From Rotaria sp. Silwood1 (Eukaryota > Rotifera > Eurotatoria > Philodinida > Philodinidae), in assembly GCA_905250075.1 (NCBI GenBank), contig CAJNOP010000668.1:38290-102289 (forward strand): DNA of 64,000 bases, in the 5' to 3' direction. This document shows positions 1 to 13,034 of the stretch, in pieces. Positions within the stretch are counted from its first letter, which is position 1, and each line of letters starts with the position of its first letter. Made by a program: the position numbers and the translations under genes. A model generated the notes under the pieces. It saw only the letters and a list, made by a program, of their open reading frames with translations, searched no databases and was not told the DNA's origin.

Positions 1-603
1 TACGCTCGGTTAACGAAGATAAGTGTCCTTTGAAGGTCTCTATGTTCTCAAGATTTATTTATTAATAAATCTAATGTCTTAATAGATTGGCATTTGTAAT
101 ATATAAAATTCTTCTTGCTTATATTCAATACTAATATATTAAGCAGAGATGTAAGCAGATCGACTTTTCTCAAATGTGATCTTGTAAGTTTTTTAGTTTT
201 AATGTAAATATTATGAAGATGCATGTATAGTAATAACGCGAAAGAACATTATTCATCATATCTGAATTAATTTAAAAAACATTCAACTATGATTTAGATT
301 TTAGAATAATAATAATAATATTTAGATTTGTCTGATGACATGTCATTGAAATAAATAATGATGAGCGATGACTTTCACTGATAAGAATAAACTTTCAAAA
401 AGAAATTTCAAGTAAAAAGTAGTAGACTCTCAGATATATCTAATGGTTGGTTACTGATATTCAATAGCATTCAATAAATTCTATTTGTTATGCTCACTAA
501 AAGCTAAAACCAAATTCATATATTATATTTGATCAATGATTTTTCTCTTTCATTTCACAAAGATGAAAAACATTTTAGGTTCTTGTTGAATGTCCAATTA
601 CAG
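1..603. other. Probable intron / upstream sequence of the PLAT gene
   Basis: No convincing exon was found here. The first recognisable exon downstream starts at 604 in the middle of a codon, so at least one earlier exon lies further left or outside the window. A short AAT microsatellite sits near 307-321. Confidence 0.4.
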
Positions 604-3600
604 GTATTCAACAAACATTTCCCTGTAATAATTGGTTAGCATATGATGAAAATGATGGACGTACTGAACGTCGATTAAAAGAAGATTTATCATTACGTAA
701 AACTCATCGACCAAGTAAATAAATTAAAAATTATTTTCATTTATTTATTTTCTTTATTCAGGTGTTCCATGGTACATATGGATGTATACAAATGATAAGA
801 AAGGAGCAAGTACAAATGTTCAAGTAATTCTTGTTCTTTATGGTGATAATGGAAAATCACGGAATGTTAAATTAGAAAGAAATTCAGATACATTACAACA
901 AGGTCAATGTGATCAATTTAAAGCTGATATAAATGATGTTGGTATACCATATAAATTACGTGTTAGTCTTAATGATAAAAATTTATCTACATCATGGCAT
1001 CTTGATCGAGTATAAAAGAAAAAAAATATCTATTGTTTCTTGTTTTTTGTTTCTTATGAAAGTTTTAGATTGAAATGGATAATCTTAAAACAAATCAAGA
1101 ATATATATTTCATTGTGGAAGATGGTTATCAAAAACAGAAGATGATAAACAAGTTATTCGAGAATTACCAGCTGAAGGATCAGAAATATCCAAACGTTTA
1201 CCTATTGTTAAATATATAGTTGATGTATATACAGGAAATAAAATTGGTGCCGGTACCGATGCAAATGTCTTTATTAATATTTATGGTGAATGTGGTGATA
1301 CAGGAGGTTACAACATATAAGATTTGAATTCAATAAAATTTTAAATAAAAAAAAATTCTTTTTTTTTGTTTTTTCTCTAGTACGTTCATTAGAATATTCA
1401 TTAAAAAATAAAAATAAATTTGAAAAAAATCAAGTAAAAATACATTTTAAAAATAATTATTTAAAAAAATTATCTTTCATAGGTTGATAGTTTTATTATT
1501 GAATCTGTTTTATTAAAACAAATACGTAAAATTCAAATTGGTCATGATGGTACTGGTTAGTTATATTAATAAAAGAATTATTTTTTTCTTTTTATTTATT
1601 TATATAATCATTAAATAGGAGTAGGTTCTGGATGGTTTTTAAATAAAGTTATTATTCGTCAAGAAGATGGCTGTTATGAACCAACAACATTCATTTGTGA
1701 TAGGTATATAAAAAAAAAAAAAAAATAGCAATATATATATATTGTTATTAAATAAAAAAACAAAATAATTTTTAGATGGTTTGCTGTTGATGAAGATGAT
1801 GGACGAATCGTTCGTGAATTTATAGTAACACAACATTTAGATATGACAACATATAATATTAAAATAAAAACTGGTGATGTTTTTCAAGCTGGTACTAATG
1901 CTGATGTACATTTAAAAATATTTGGTGAGAAAGATACTACAGATAAACTTCAACTTACAACAATAAATAATAATACAAAAAATATATTTGAACGTGGACA
2001 AATCGATAATTTTACATTTGAATGTTATGATCTTGGCAAAGTTTGTTAGTTTTTCATTTGTATTAAGATTATTTTAAATATTATCAATAGATTGAACATA
2101 TACTTATTGGACATAATGGAAAAAATCTTGGTGCTGGATGGTTTCTTGATTGGATTGAAATTGATGTACCAAGTCGTCGAGAAGTTTATAGGTATGAGTT
2201 CATATATATATATAATATCGAGTGTCTGTTATCAGGTTCGTAGGCAAAGATAAAGTCCTAAAATATTACTTAAACGTTCTAGAAAGGCATACAGAATTAT
2301 TAATCAATGAAATTGACTTCTTCTCGAAATTGAGTTTCATATTTTTTCAATAGTCAATTCAGATCTCAAGATTCGCTTATCTTTCAAATTAGACTGTTAT
2401 ATCTCATTTCGGCTGCATACCGTCGACTCAAAATTCGATATTATCGATTATTTATAGAGTCGTGTTATCTAATGTTCATATGAAAAGTGTTTTTGGTTTT
2501 GTTTTCAGCTCTTTTAGTATGAATAATATATCAAATGAATATTCATTCTTTATACTTTGACTAATATTGCACTAGTTTTCTTCTGAATAATGTTTGATAA
2601 ACTTTTATTTTCATTAAAAAAGTCAGTTGTAGTCGGTTCAAAGATATGTGAAAAAATTAATTTAGTCAAGACGTTAGTCTTATTATTAAAAGACACTTCT
2701 CCATATTAAAAAGGTAGGAAAATTAAAAAAAACGATGTTTTCAGTGAATTTATTTTTTGATGTATCCTTGAGAGATTTTGCTGAAATACAAGAAAATTTC
2801 GACTTTTCAGAGATGAAGACTTAGATTTATTTGTATCTTTGGATAGATAGAGTAGTCAACATTCGAAAAATTCTTCTCTTTTTTGTTATTTTTCACGAAT
2901 GTTTTTCTCTTCAACATCGTCAATTTACCAGCAAAATCATACAATTTCCAATATATTTAAGGATGAAGATCTGTAATATTATTAGGAAAAAACTTAAATC
3001 TACTATCTGACAGTAAAAAACAGTGAAAGCAGGACAAATTTCAACATTTTTTTTTCCTTGACTAATACTGTCTGTTGTTTCGAGATTGCTGATCTATGAT
3101 CAATATACTAGGTATCGGAGCGATTTTCAGTTGAGATTGAGGGTATCTTCTAGCTCTTAATGATTAAAATCACATTCGGGTGTATTTATTTGTTTTTTTT
3201 TCTTAAAAAAAAATTTCTGGTGGCTTTAAGGTCTTCTAGTATCTCAGTTCTCCTAAGCAAAAGAAACAATATTTTTCAACGAAAAAACATCTAAATCAGT
3301 CATACAAAATGAATTGTGAATGTTTGCGAGAAAATCTTCATGTCATTTTTTGGTTCCTGTGCTCTCATTTATTTCATGGAAGGAAGCATTTGAAAAATTG
3401 TAATATATGACAATTCTTATTCTACTAGTCGAGATTTATCTATCCTGAATGTTTCATAAGCTTTTGGAACTCACATATAGTTCCGAAGAAAATAGTTTGT
3501 ATAAGTTGTAAGTTGAAGTTTTTCGGCTTTCTTCCCCATTACAGTCTTATCTTATTTGCTATCTAAATCAAAGCTTATAATAGAAAAAAATATTTACCTT

Positions 3601-6600
3601 ACGAAAGCAAGATATGTAAAATAAAAATAAGGAGCGAATAGCAAAAATAAGACGTCCGTAAAAAAGAAAGAAAAAATTCTTATTCAAATTGTAGAAATAA
3701 ACGAGACAAGTCCTTACTCGACTGATCGATTAGCTTGCAGCACAACGATAATCTACGAGAGATTTCTTACTTGACGTTGTTTGTATTACTCTAGTGAGGT
3801 TTAAGAGCACTAAAGGCTAATAAGTAGTAGCGAGATCAATCGCGATAATATAAACGAAAAACAACGGCGTTGCTACCGCGATGGTATTTACAAACGAATG
3901 TTGTGACTTTCAATGTTGTAACTATATTTAACTACAACTGCTGTCACTGACACATGAGATTCATTGAATCTTAGAATGTTTCATTGGTTGGCACCAAAAT
4001 TTCATGCACGTTTATATAGTTTTAAAATATTCTCTGAGAATGTTGCTGCCATCGCGCTACAATGGATATCTCTAATGAGTAGTCTCTGTTATCTTATTCA
4101 ATGGATAGATTTGATTAGAGATTTCTTTGTTTAGATAAATTAAATTCGTTTTAGTATATGTTTATCTTCTATTTCAATAGATTTGCCTGTTATCGTTGGT
4201 TAGATAAAAAAGAAGGCGACGGGAAAATTGAACTTGATTTAATACCATTAGACATATTTAAAAACACAAGTCGTAAATATCAAAATAATTCAATTTAATA
4301 TTGAAATATAATTTAAATAAAATTAATAATAATTTTGTTATATAGTTATTCCATATGAAATAACAATTTTTACTGGTGACAAAGTTGGTACTGGTACAAA
4401 TACGAAAATATTTATTCAAATATTTGGTTCACATGGTAAAACAGACGAAATTCTTCTTAAAAATGAATTCGATTCATTTGAAAGAAAATCAGTATAAATA
4501 ATTTTCAAGAAATTTTTTGTTTTATGTTTTCAAAACAAATTTTTTTCAGGTTGATAAATTTAAAATCGAAGCTCCTAATATCGGACAAATTGAAAAAATT
4601 CGAATTGGTCATAATTCAGAAAAATTTGGTGCAGCATGGTATCTTGAAAAAGTAAAGTTTTATTTTGTTACTTGTTTTTTTGATTTTATCAAAATTTTAA
4701 TTTAGATACTTATTCAACAACATTTACATGAACCATTTGATGAACAAAACGAAGTATTAAATCCGAATGTTGAAGAATATTGGTTTGTTTGTCGAGAATG
4801 GTTTGATAAAGGTCAAGGTGATAAACAAACTATTCGAGAATTATTACCAACTAATGAAAATGAATATATATTGAGCGATCGAAAAGGTAAAAGAACAAAA
4901 AAAAACTTTTTTTAAAAGTCAATAGAAAAATATTTTATTAGAAATAACTTATCTTATACATGTTTTTACGGGTGATAAAAGTGGTGCTGGTACAGATGCA
5001 AATGTTTTTATAACAATCTATGGTCAATATGAAGATTCAGGTAAACAATTAGATTTCATTTTATTTTAAATAAATAAAGAATTATTATAGGTGAACATCA
5101 ATTAACGACATCAAAAACAAATATCAATAAATTTGAACGAAAACAAGTTTGTTTGTTTTTTTATGTTGTATTTTTAAATCATGTATTTCTTTTTTCTTTT
5201 CAATTTAAGGAAGATATTTTTGAAGTCAAAGCTCCAACATTGGGAAAATTGACAAAAATTAAAATTCGTCATGATAATACAGGAGTATGAATATTAGACT
5301 GAAAGTTAATCTTTAGAATCGTATGCACTTAACAAACTAAATCTGAATCTTCGGAGTAACTTTTCTTGAAAGACAAATAGCATAACTTTAGTAATAGAAA
5401 AGTTCATTCGAAATTGTTTGATTCTCAAATTTTTGCTTCAACAACAAGATTTAGAATGTAAAAATTTCACATCAATTGTTTTTATAACGAACTATCAAAC
5501 AGTTTTTTTGAATAGGAATTTACAAGATAGTTCTGGTTTTGATCCCACGAGACTAGAATCGTATTTGAGGATGTGGTCTCATAGAACTTTTCTAAGAATA
5601 TTTTAAACTTTTATTCTGAAAGACGAAGTTTATCGACACAGCAGAAAAGGTAGTGCTTGTGACTGTAATAGAAAAATTAGACTTTGTTCGATGCCAAAAA
5701 CAAAATGTAGCATTTTTCTTCTATATATAATCAAGTTTCGATTATTTTTACGAACTTCTGATCTTTCATGATTGTTTAATAATCATTTTTCGACATATTT
5801 CAAAACGATCGAATAAATAATGCTTTTCTTACAAGCGGGTTGTTCATAGAAAATAAAAAGTTCTGAATTAAGTTTGATTAGATTCTGAATCAATTCAAAG
5901 AGTTTTACAAATTATTATAGCAAAGCTGTTGAATTTTGGAAGCGAAACTGGAACTAAAAAGAAGGCGACTTTGCAGACCCTTACTTTTGAAATGAGCTAT
6001 AATCCATAATCGAGCAAAGCAGAACAGTAGAGATTTCATTCATCTTGTTTACGAGTAGCTTGTTATAAAGAAGTTACAGTTCAGTATGAATTTTTAATAT
6101 AGCTCTCATGACTGATAAGTATGAATCGCTATCGTCACCTAGGAAGATGAGTTTGCCTTTTATTGATAAGAATTTTCATTTATTTTCTGTAGAAAGTTAT
6201 GCTACTTTTTCATTCTGAATATTTCTTCTCTATGAAAGTCTTTGAAAAAAATTCAATTTTTTTTGTTTATTTCTACAGATATCTTCTGCATGGTATCTTG
6301 ATCGAATTGAAATTGTTGATCCTGAAACTGCCATTAAGTAAATATAATAGAAAAAAATTGAAATAAAAATCCTTCTATTATTTAAAAGATATCATTTTAT
6401 ATGCGAAAAATGGTTAGCTGTCGATATAGATGATAGAATGATATCATTCGAAATTCTTGCACTTGAAAATAAAGTCATTTCTGAATCAATTGGACATCAA
6501 AGTAAGTTTTTAAAAGAAAAGAATTCATTTTAATAAATAATTGATAAAATAATATTTTCATCTGTAATCTTTCTCTTCGGATATATCTTCTTTTTGGTTA

Positions 6601-7628
6601 TAACTTTAGCTACAACTTATCGAATTAATGTAATTACTTCGAATAAATTTGGTAGTGGTACAGATGCTAATGTTTATATAATTATATTTGGTGAACATGA
6701 GAATACAGGTGAAATTTATTTCTATTAAATAAAAGAAACATATGTTTATTTAAATAATAGGCAAAATTCCATTAGTTAAATCAAAAACAAATAAAGATCC
6801 ATTTGAAAAAGGTCATAGAGATCTCTTTGAAATTGAAGCTATAGATATTGGTCAACCAGAAAAGATTAAGTATAAATAAAATATTATCAAAGAATTACTT
6901 AATTCTTTTTTTGTTTTAAGAATTGGTCATGATAATTCAGGTTTTGGATCAGATTGGTTATTAGAATGTGTAGAAATTAATGTACTAAAATTAGATCATA
7001 CATGGATATTTCCATGTGGAAAATGGTTACATAAAACAAAAGATGTTACTCAATTAGAACTTGAATTATATCCAAAAGAAATATCAACTGAAATCTATTC
7101 ATCATGTAAGAATATTAAAAAAAAAAAGTATGCTCAATTAAATATGTAAAAATATTTCATTAGATGTTCCATATCAAATAAAAATTTATACATCAAATAT
7201 TTTTGGTGCAGGAACGGATGCTAATATTTATATTCAAATCTATGGTCTTAAAAAATCAACTGATCAAGTTATGTTATGTAGTAAAATAGATCGACATGGG
7301 AAATTTCAAAGAGGTTCTACAGATGTTTTTATACTTGAACTTGACGATGTTGGAGATTTTATTGAAAAAATTCGTATTGGACATGATAATAGTGGTTTTG
7401 GTAAGAGAAAATAGACATTTGATTATGAATTATTTCGTTTTTTTTTGTTAAATAGGTCCAGCATGGCATTTAAATCATGTTGAAATTCGTCGATTAATTA
7501 AAGGTGAAAAAACAAATACATATGTATTTCAATGTAACCGTTGGTTTGCTAAAACTGAAGATGATGGATCTATTGTGCGTGAACTTTTTTCAGAAAAACT
7601 TATTAAAGAAAAGCTTAATAAGAAATAA
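604..7628 (+). CDS. LOXHD1-like: PLAT/LH2-repeat protein, LOXHD1 type (3' part, 22 exons)
   Basis: Exons read as 604-714, 762-1009, 1069-1306, 1381-1433, 1483-1555, 1619-1703, 1776-2040, 2091-2191, 4181-4272, 4346-4491, 4550-4651, 4706-4886, 4942-5040, 5091-5146, 5210-5284, 6279-6337, 6389-6501, 6610-6708, 6761-6869, 6921-7105, 7164-7400 and 7456-7628. Every junction is GT...AG and reading phase is kept throughout; the stop is TAA at 7626. The protein holds about seven PLAT domains. Each starts near a [21 protein letters not shown] motif, and they are joined by linkers of the form FxCxxWLAxDExDGxIxREL. PLAT domains are beta-sandwiches that bind lipid or protein partners near membranes; in vertebrates LOXHD1 acts in hair-cell stereocilia. 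A role here is inference. The first exon begins in phase 1, so the N-terminus lies outside the view. Two introns, near 2.2 and 5.3 kb, are far longer than the rest. Confidence 0.9.
2192..4180 (+). other. Large intron of the PLAT gene
   Basis: This is a roughly 2-kb intron between PLAT exons, against a usual 50-80 nt in this gene. No open exon in the gene's frame was seen. The stretch near 3870-3960 resembles 28430-28500 (a shared 'atggtattta...aac' context with a TGTTGTGA core), so it probably contains a dispersed repeat. Confidence 0.5.
5285..6278 (+). other. Second long intron of the PLAT gene
   Basis: An intron of about 1 kb splits the fifth PLAT domain between the HDNTG and [11 protein letters not shown] parts. 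A 62-codon open frame at 5418-5606 has no recognisable content and is probably chance. Confidence 0.55.
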
Positions 7629-7680
7629 ATATTGAACCTTTATACAGATGAATGTGAATAAACACATTCTCAAAAAAATT

Positions 7681-7905
7681 AAAATAAATTTGGAAAAAAA
7701 CAAATTGATTGATTTATAATTGAAAGTAATCATTTACGGAAATATTTATAAACTTAAAATCCGATGTGATAATTATGAAATATTAAACTATTGGTTTTAA
7801 GAAAAAGTTGAAATTAAAGATAAAAGATAAAATCTATGTATTTTATTGTTAACGATGGTTAGGAGAGGATAAAGATGATTCAAAACTTGAACAAATAATT
7901 TTGCT
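7681..7905 (+). pseudogene. Decayed additional PLAT repeat
   Basis: Downstream of the PLAT stop codon the sequence still reads, with stops and frame changes, like another PLAT repeat. NKFGKKQID-stop-FIIES is seen near 7684-7730. IYVFYC-stop-RWLGEDKDDSKLEQ is seen near 7832-7895; it matches the linker form F-x-C-x-x-W-L-x-x-D-x-D-D-x-x-x-x-E found between the intact repeats. The ancestral protein was therefore probably one repeat longer. Confidence 0.7.
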
Positions 7906-8007
7906 ACTAATAAACAAAAAAAAAAATAAGATTGTGATGTAGTCGGAGAAATCTCATAGAGAAGACTCAGTCGTCAGTTTTCTAAATTTAAACGTGATTG
8001 ATTTGAG

Positions 8008-8107
8008 NNNNNNNNNNNNNNNNNNNNNNNNNNNNNNNNNNNNNNNNNNNNNNNNNNNNNNNNNNNNNNNNNNNNNNNNNNNNNNNNNNNNNNNNNNNNN
8101 NNNNNNN
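8008..8107. other. Assembly gap (100 N)
   Basis: Exactly 100 undetermined bases, which suggests a conventional gap size rather than a measured length. Confidence 0.99.
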
Positions 8108-10199
8108 TATAGAGCACATTTGGACACATTAATAAGTAATTACTAAGAGAAAATATGAATATAGAAAAAAAAATCAATTGATGAATACGAATCAAATGAT
8201 TGTAAAATAATATTTTCATTGCTACCATCATCAAATTGTTAAAATATAGACTTGTTCCTCTTTTGAACTGATGAAGAAAAATGAGAATCAAGAATTTTTC
8301 TTTTATTGATTCCTATGAATCAACACTGAGCAATAGCGTACACTGTTCACAAGTTGTAATTAAAATTAGTATTCTTTGATTTCTGCATCCTTCTGAATAG
8401 ATTATCTGCTCTGATTGTACACGAATTATTATATACTAGAAATCAGTGCGGTAGTTGAAAACAGTCTCGTTACCGCCTCATCTCGTCAAGGATGTAGTGT
8501 AAAAACAGATACCTTTCTATGCATTTTTTCAATCTCATACAACAATTACTATTTTTTCATTTCATAAAATCGAATAAAGTGCAGCATGCTCAAATATTTA
8601 TTGACGAAAAAGAAAAATTTATATCTGCAAGGATAGCTCAAGGTTTTTATTCAATAATATAAAGTTTTCAAATTCTGTTACAGACTAGCATTTCCAGATT
8701 CAATACAAGATAACAGTCCTTTTCTTTTCGAGATGCAAAACACGAATATGTATGACTACGTCTTGAATTGCTTATGGTTTGTTTCCTTATTGTGGACTTC
8801 TTGTCATCTAGATATATTGCTCTTCCTTTATGAACACTTTTTAACATTTCGAAAAAATTTTAGAGCTATTGGTACATTTTTTCCTTACCAAAAACTGATG
8901 AAAAGTAAACTAAGTGAATAAATCCGATTTTAAGGTTTTCAAACCAATTAGATTTGAGATTAATGCGCCTAGTTTGTTAAAAATGTCCAACAAATAGTTA
9001 TAAAGAATGAGAAATGAGCCTGGATGACAAGTATATAAGATAAAGAAGTGAAGAATTGTTATAAATCTACACTTGAACCCCATCAACCCCCATCGTGTTA
9101 TGCACCAAACTAGAGTGAATAGTTTAATAGTTCAACAATATGTTTTCGATGTGACAGATGATTTCATGCTAACTGTACGTTGTTGGTACGATGGTCGAAA
9201 CGGTGTACCATTTTGAAATACCAAGTAGTTTGTTTCAGTATTATTCATATAGATTTATTGATATCTTCTCAATGACACGTGGGATTGTAAACAAGAAATA
9301 TTCTTGATTTTTAATCAGTTTATTATTTTATAAATATTTGTGCGATCAAATTGATGTCTTCACTGTTTATTTACTATAATAGTATGCCGATGCATATATT
9401 TTATGTATAAATGAGAAGACTATAACTTCTTTTTCTCCATTTATAATGCTTTAAGAAAGATTTTTAGTACAGATGTGTATTAGATCGTAACAAAGTTTTG
9501 TATGATCCCAATAAAAGATTCAGTGCTAAAGTTCTTTCGTGTAGCAAATGATTTCTACTAATATAGCTATTTTATTATCAAAATGTGTTGTGTGAGCCAA
9601 CGATACATCCCTCTAGTCACTTTGCAAGTGTATTAATTGATACCTATATATGGAAAAATTGAAAACTCCAAATATAAAAAAAAAACAATAGTGTTGTTCC
9701 CAGAATCAATTTTCTTAGAGAAAAATTGAAGTTTTCCCTCTTTTTCTTCGAGATGCTTTAACCGATTGAGTTGACATTTTTCTCATAACAACTAGAACTA
9801 AAGCAAGATATATTCATATGCTATTATCTTGTAATAAAATACAACATATTGATGATTTAGTATCGTTATTTTGTTTGTTGTTTACTGTCAGAATGTATTG
9901 AAATTGCCTATTTTTCATGAATAACATCAGTAAAACGTATAAATAGTTTATTGTCTTCGACTGAATCATGACATCTTCTAAATAAAGTTTTATAACTTTC
10001 ACGTTCTATTTTATTATAGAAAATTTTTACATCAGTAAATAGTATGAAAAATTTTGGCAATAGTATCGAGCGTGAAAACTATGTAGACAAAAAGTAATGG
10101 GAATGCACTCGATTAAATTGATAGAATTGAATACTTTTCTTTTCTTCATATGAACTTTTATTTATTTTTTTTACAACAAAACATTGAATAATCAGAAAA
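8108..10199. other. Intergenic, no gene seen
   Basis: AT-rich sequence without a supported exon, RNA gene or clear repeat. The short open frames at 8733-8921 (+) and 9814-10002 (-) lack recognisable composition or motifs. Confidence 0.5.
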
Positions 10200-10827
10200 C
10201 TAATCAGTTTCATCATGTTCTAGTAGTAGTTCGTCTTCGCACATCAAACTATCATCGTGCTCGTCAATAGAACGCCACAGGAAAAAAGAAATCAGGAAAG
10301 TGCATAGTATGAGACTTGCTACTATGATTGTTGAACCGATCACTAACATAGCAAGGATAAAACCATTGCGAACAGAAGTTATATCTGGTTTGTGTTTTAG
10401 TGGTCGTCGTCTAGTATCGGTCGGATCAATAAAGCATGAATATGTACTATTTATCTATAGAGATGAAAAAAAACGGAGATTAAAATGAAACGAATGATAT
10501 TGATATGTCTATATTCACCACATTTGGTTGAAGCAGTACAGGTACCGAACATTCTTCAAATTGTTGCTTTATGCTGCTTCCATTTAAATTGACTTCGAAA
10601 GAAATGAGAAACGAACTATTGATAATGATTAATGAGGAACTTTCATCTTCTTGAGGACGTGAGATAACTTCGTCGATATGACAGATCGTTTTCATAGAGA
10701 ACTTATTTATATCATTTGCATACTGATAATACTTCGAATACGTTGTCGTTATGCTGTCGACGAAAATGAATAGAACCATACAGATACATGCTGCGCATAC
10801 AACATAAGTAATTATTCGCCGTATCAT
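10200..10827 (-). CDS. Two-transmembrane protein, KCNMB-like topology
   Basis: Two exons, 10827-10519 and 10454-10200, joined by a 64-nt GT...AG intron, give 187 residues. The ATG is followed by a short basic N-terminus (MIRR) and a membrane segment at about residues 5-25. A loop of roughly 110 residues with several cysteines follows (C48, then ECSVP, then YSCFIDP around C110), then a second membrane segment at about 135-158 and an acidic tail ending EHDETD. Short cytosolic ends, two membrane spans and a cysteine-bearing extracellular loop are the layout of BK-channel beta subunits (KCNMB), and C-F-x-D-P recalls their second cysteine block. Similarity is otherwise weak, so any membrane protein of this layout remains possible. 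The gene model itself is firmer than the function. Confidence 0.6.
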
Positions 10828-11947
10828 ATCTAATAGGTTATGTGTAGACTAAGTATGTTTGACGATGTTTTCTGTTTTTAAATGAAAATGAAAGGAAAAA
10901 CGGATAGAAATCAAGCGAGCCGTCCAATTCGTTCGTGTTCAACATATACATATTAGCCATTTATTTTGAGCAGAAACAAGAACGGCGTGAGAAGCTGAAT
11001 ATTTTTTGACCTTAGGCAGCTCGTAGCATATTTGTTGTCTTAGAAGTCATCATATACAGCGAGGTCATGGTCTAAACAATATCTCAAAATGGTTTTCTTA
11101 TTGGTGCGGCCAAAATCATCTAAAGAGGTCAACATGTATAACTTTATTCAACGAGGAAACAGTGGCTCGTCATTCTCGTCATATAATAGCATGGGGTCAG
11201 TCACACTTTCATTCATGCCAACAATCAATTAACAAATATTTATCATTTTATATTCCTGGTCAATATCTATTGCTTAAGTTTATGTAAACTACTTTTTTCA
11301 TCAATAAATGATCATGATGTTTCTAGTTGTTTCATATTAATTGCTACTCTTGCGACTGATTTCAAGTGCAGCATATGCACTTATTCATTGTACTCCATTT
11401 TCTAGAGAAAAAACAAACAGTCATAGGCAATTGAGAGTAACAGAGCGTGCGCTCCTCCTGCATGATCTATAGAACACGAAACACCATCGATTTATGAAAA
11501 CAGTTAAGTGGTGTATATTGAAATATATCTCTGGGTTTTATGAAAAAAAGACTGTGTAGTTCTTTTATGGCTACAGTCAGTGTTGAAAATCTCTCTTATC
11601 AAACAATGCATTGAATAAAACATACTCAACAATTCGAAACAATTAACTAGATCAATTTTCAAAAACAGGAATCTAACTTCATTAGAATTAGAACTTAATT
11701 TAAAAGATTATGACAATCGTCGATGATGTTTTAAAAAAACAGAAAATAATATACGATTAATGAAATGATTAACATACCTTTCTAAGAAATTCGAGATTCA
11801 TTATTCTAACAATATATAACCATTGAAAAGAATCTTTATGAATTCATATTTTTATTCGTGATTGTGTGGAAAAAAATAGACTGACATATGTAAAAAAAAC
11901 AAACAGTACTAAAAAAGTTTCTGAAATTCTTGTTTTCGATAGATGTT
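10828..11947. other. Intergenic, no gene seen
   Basis: No supported exon on either strand. It separates the two-membrane-segment gene, whose promoter should lie at its left end, from the first fold-back repeat. Confidence 0.5.
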
Positions 11948-12187
11948 GGCTGTGGCTGTGGGTCTGAGTGCGGTTACCTCAAGGGGGAAAAAGCAGATTT
12001 TAGCTCCTAAAATCTCTGGAAATCTCTAGTAATCTTTAGAAATCTTTAGAAATCTTTAGAAATCTTTAGAAATCTTTAGAAATCTTTAGAAATCTTTAGA
12101 AATCTTTAGAAATCTTTGGGAATCTTGAAATCTTGAAATCTGCTTTTTCCCCCTTGGGTTACCTTCCCTTAATCCGCACTCACACAA
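11948..12187. repeat. Fold-back element 1 with TGTGGG-like ends and internal minisatellite
   Basis: Inverted arms run outward from GGCTGTGGGTCTGAGTGCGG (left) to CCGCACTCACAC (right). A further inverted pair, CAAGGGGGAAAAAGCAGATTT near 11980-12000 and its complement near 12138-12156, lies inside. The arms enclose a 10-bp tandem repeat, giving a large cruciform-capable unit. Confidence 0.85.
12011..12130. repeat. 10-bp minisatellite (AATCTTTAGA)n
   Basis: About twelve tandem units of 10 bp. Eight (12031-12110) are identical, flanked by diverged units (AATCTCTGGA, AATCTCTAGT, AATCTTTGGG, AATCTTGAAA). The 10-bp period places short A/T tracts on the same helical face. Confidence 0.95.
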
Positions 12188-12314
12188 AATAGTTGTTTAT
12201 TTTTTACTACTTTGACAGTATTTCTGATGATTCAAAAGCAATGTGTTACGAACAAAATTCTGTACTCTTTCCAAATGTGGGCTTATGGAATTTTTTTTCA
12301 AATTTCTAATAAAA

Positions 12315-12367
12315 GGGTGTGTATGTAGGGTATGAATGTGAAGAAGACTCGCACGCAAAACCCCTAC
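12315..12367. repeat. Fold-back element 2 (TGTGGG-like arms)
   Basis: A G-rich left arm (GGGTGTGTATGTAGGG) is followed by a GAAGAAGA core and a C-rich right arm (GCACGC...CCCCTAC). It shares arm composition and core with the other elements in 12-28 kb. Confidence 0.6.
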
Positions 12368-12636
12368 AATCAAATGAATTTCAACATCTTCGCATTTGTA
12401 TCGAGATTAAGCAAGCATGCTCGGTTTAGTTCATACCCGTATGCATCGCCTAAAATCACATGTGAGACTAAATAATTCATAGAAATTGAAATTAAAGAAG
12501 ATGCAACAACAATCATTTGTAGAGTAGTCATATAGTAGATCAAAAGAATAAAATTTATATTAAAAAACAATTCAATATTGATAAGAATCAATGTTAAAAG
12601 TTTTGGACATTTTATTATTGCACTTCATTTACTTGA

Positions 12637-12710
12637 GAGTAGGTAGGATGTAGGTGAAAATTCTAGTATCTTCTTCTTTCCCACCATCACTCATTCACAG
12701 ACTCACCTAC
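12637..12710. repeat. Fold-back element 3 (TGTGGG-like arms)
   Basis: The left arm GAGTAGGTAGGATGTAGGTG pairs with the right arm ending ACTCACCTAC. The core contains ATCTTCTTCTTT, matching the pyrimidine core of elements 6 and 10. Confidence 0.65.
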
Positions 12711-13034
12711 GCTATTTGAATTATAAGTTATGATCGAAATACAATTTTTTTTTCTGCCGTAGCTATAGAATAGTGCTGTTCAAACTATGATTTATAATTG
12801 AAATTTTTTTTTTCTGTCGCAGTTATAAGACAGCCCTGTTCGAATTATAATTTATATTCGAAATTAAATTTTTTCTTTTGCTATAGGCAAATGCTGACTT
12901 GATTTTTTTTTATAAATTTTCGAAGTCATTTTATGCAGTTTCACCTACACTTATATTCGAATTGGAATAAGACAACTCATGACTTTTTTTAACTAATTCT
13001 TTCATCACAAATAATAAAAATCACTTGTGTTAGA
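12711..13034. repeat. Short diverged direct repeats upstream of the PAN gene
   Basis: Three related units occur at about 12717-12775, 12777-12835 and 12838-12890. Each carries a 'gaattataa/tttataatt ... cgaaat ... tttttttctg(c/t)cg(t/c)agctata' pattern. No coding sense was seen; this stretch may include the promoter of the PAN gene. Confidence 0.55.

Noticed and set aside
3870..3960. Repeat shared with 28430-28500
   Set aside because: The resemblance is real to the eye but short and diverged; not enough to define an element.
12370..12591. Hydrophobic 73-codon minus-strand frame
   Set aside because: AT-rich DNA readily gives Ile/Leu/Phe-rich chance frames, and there is no splice partner or family.
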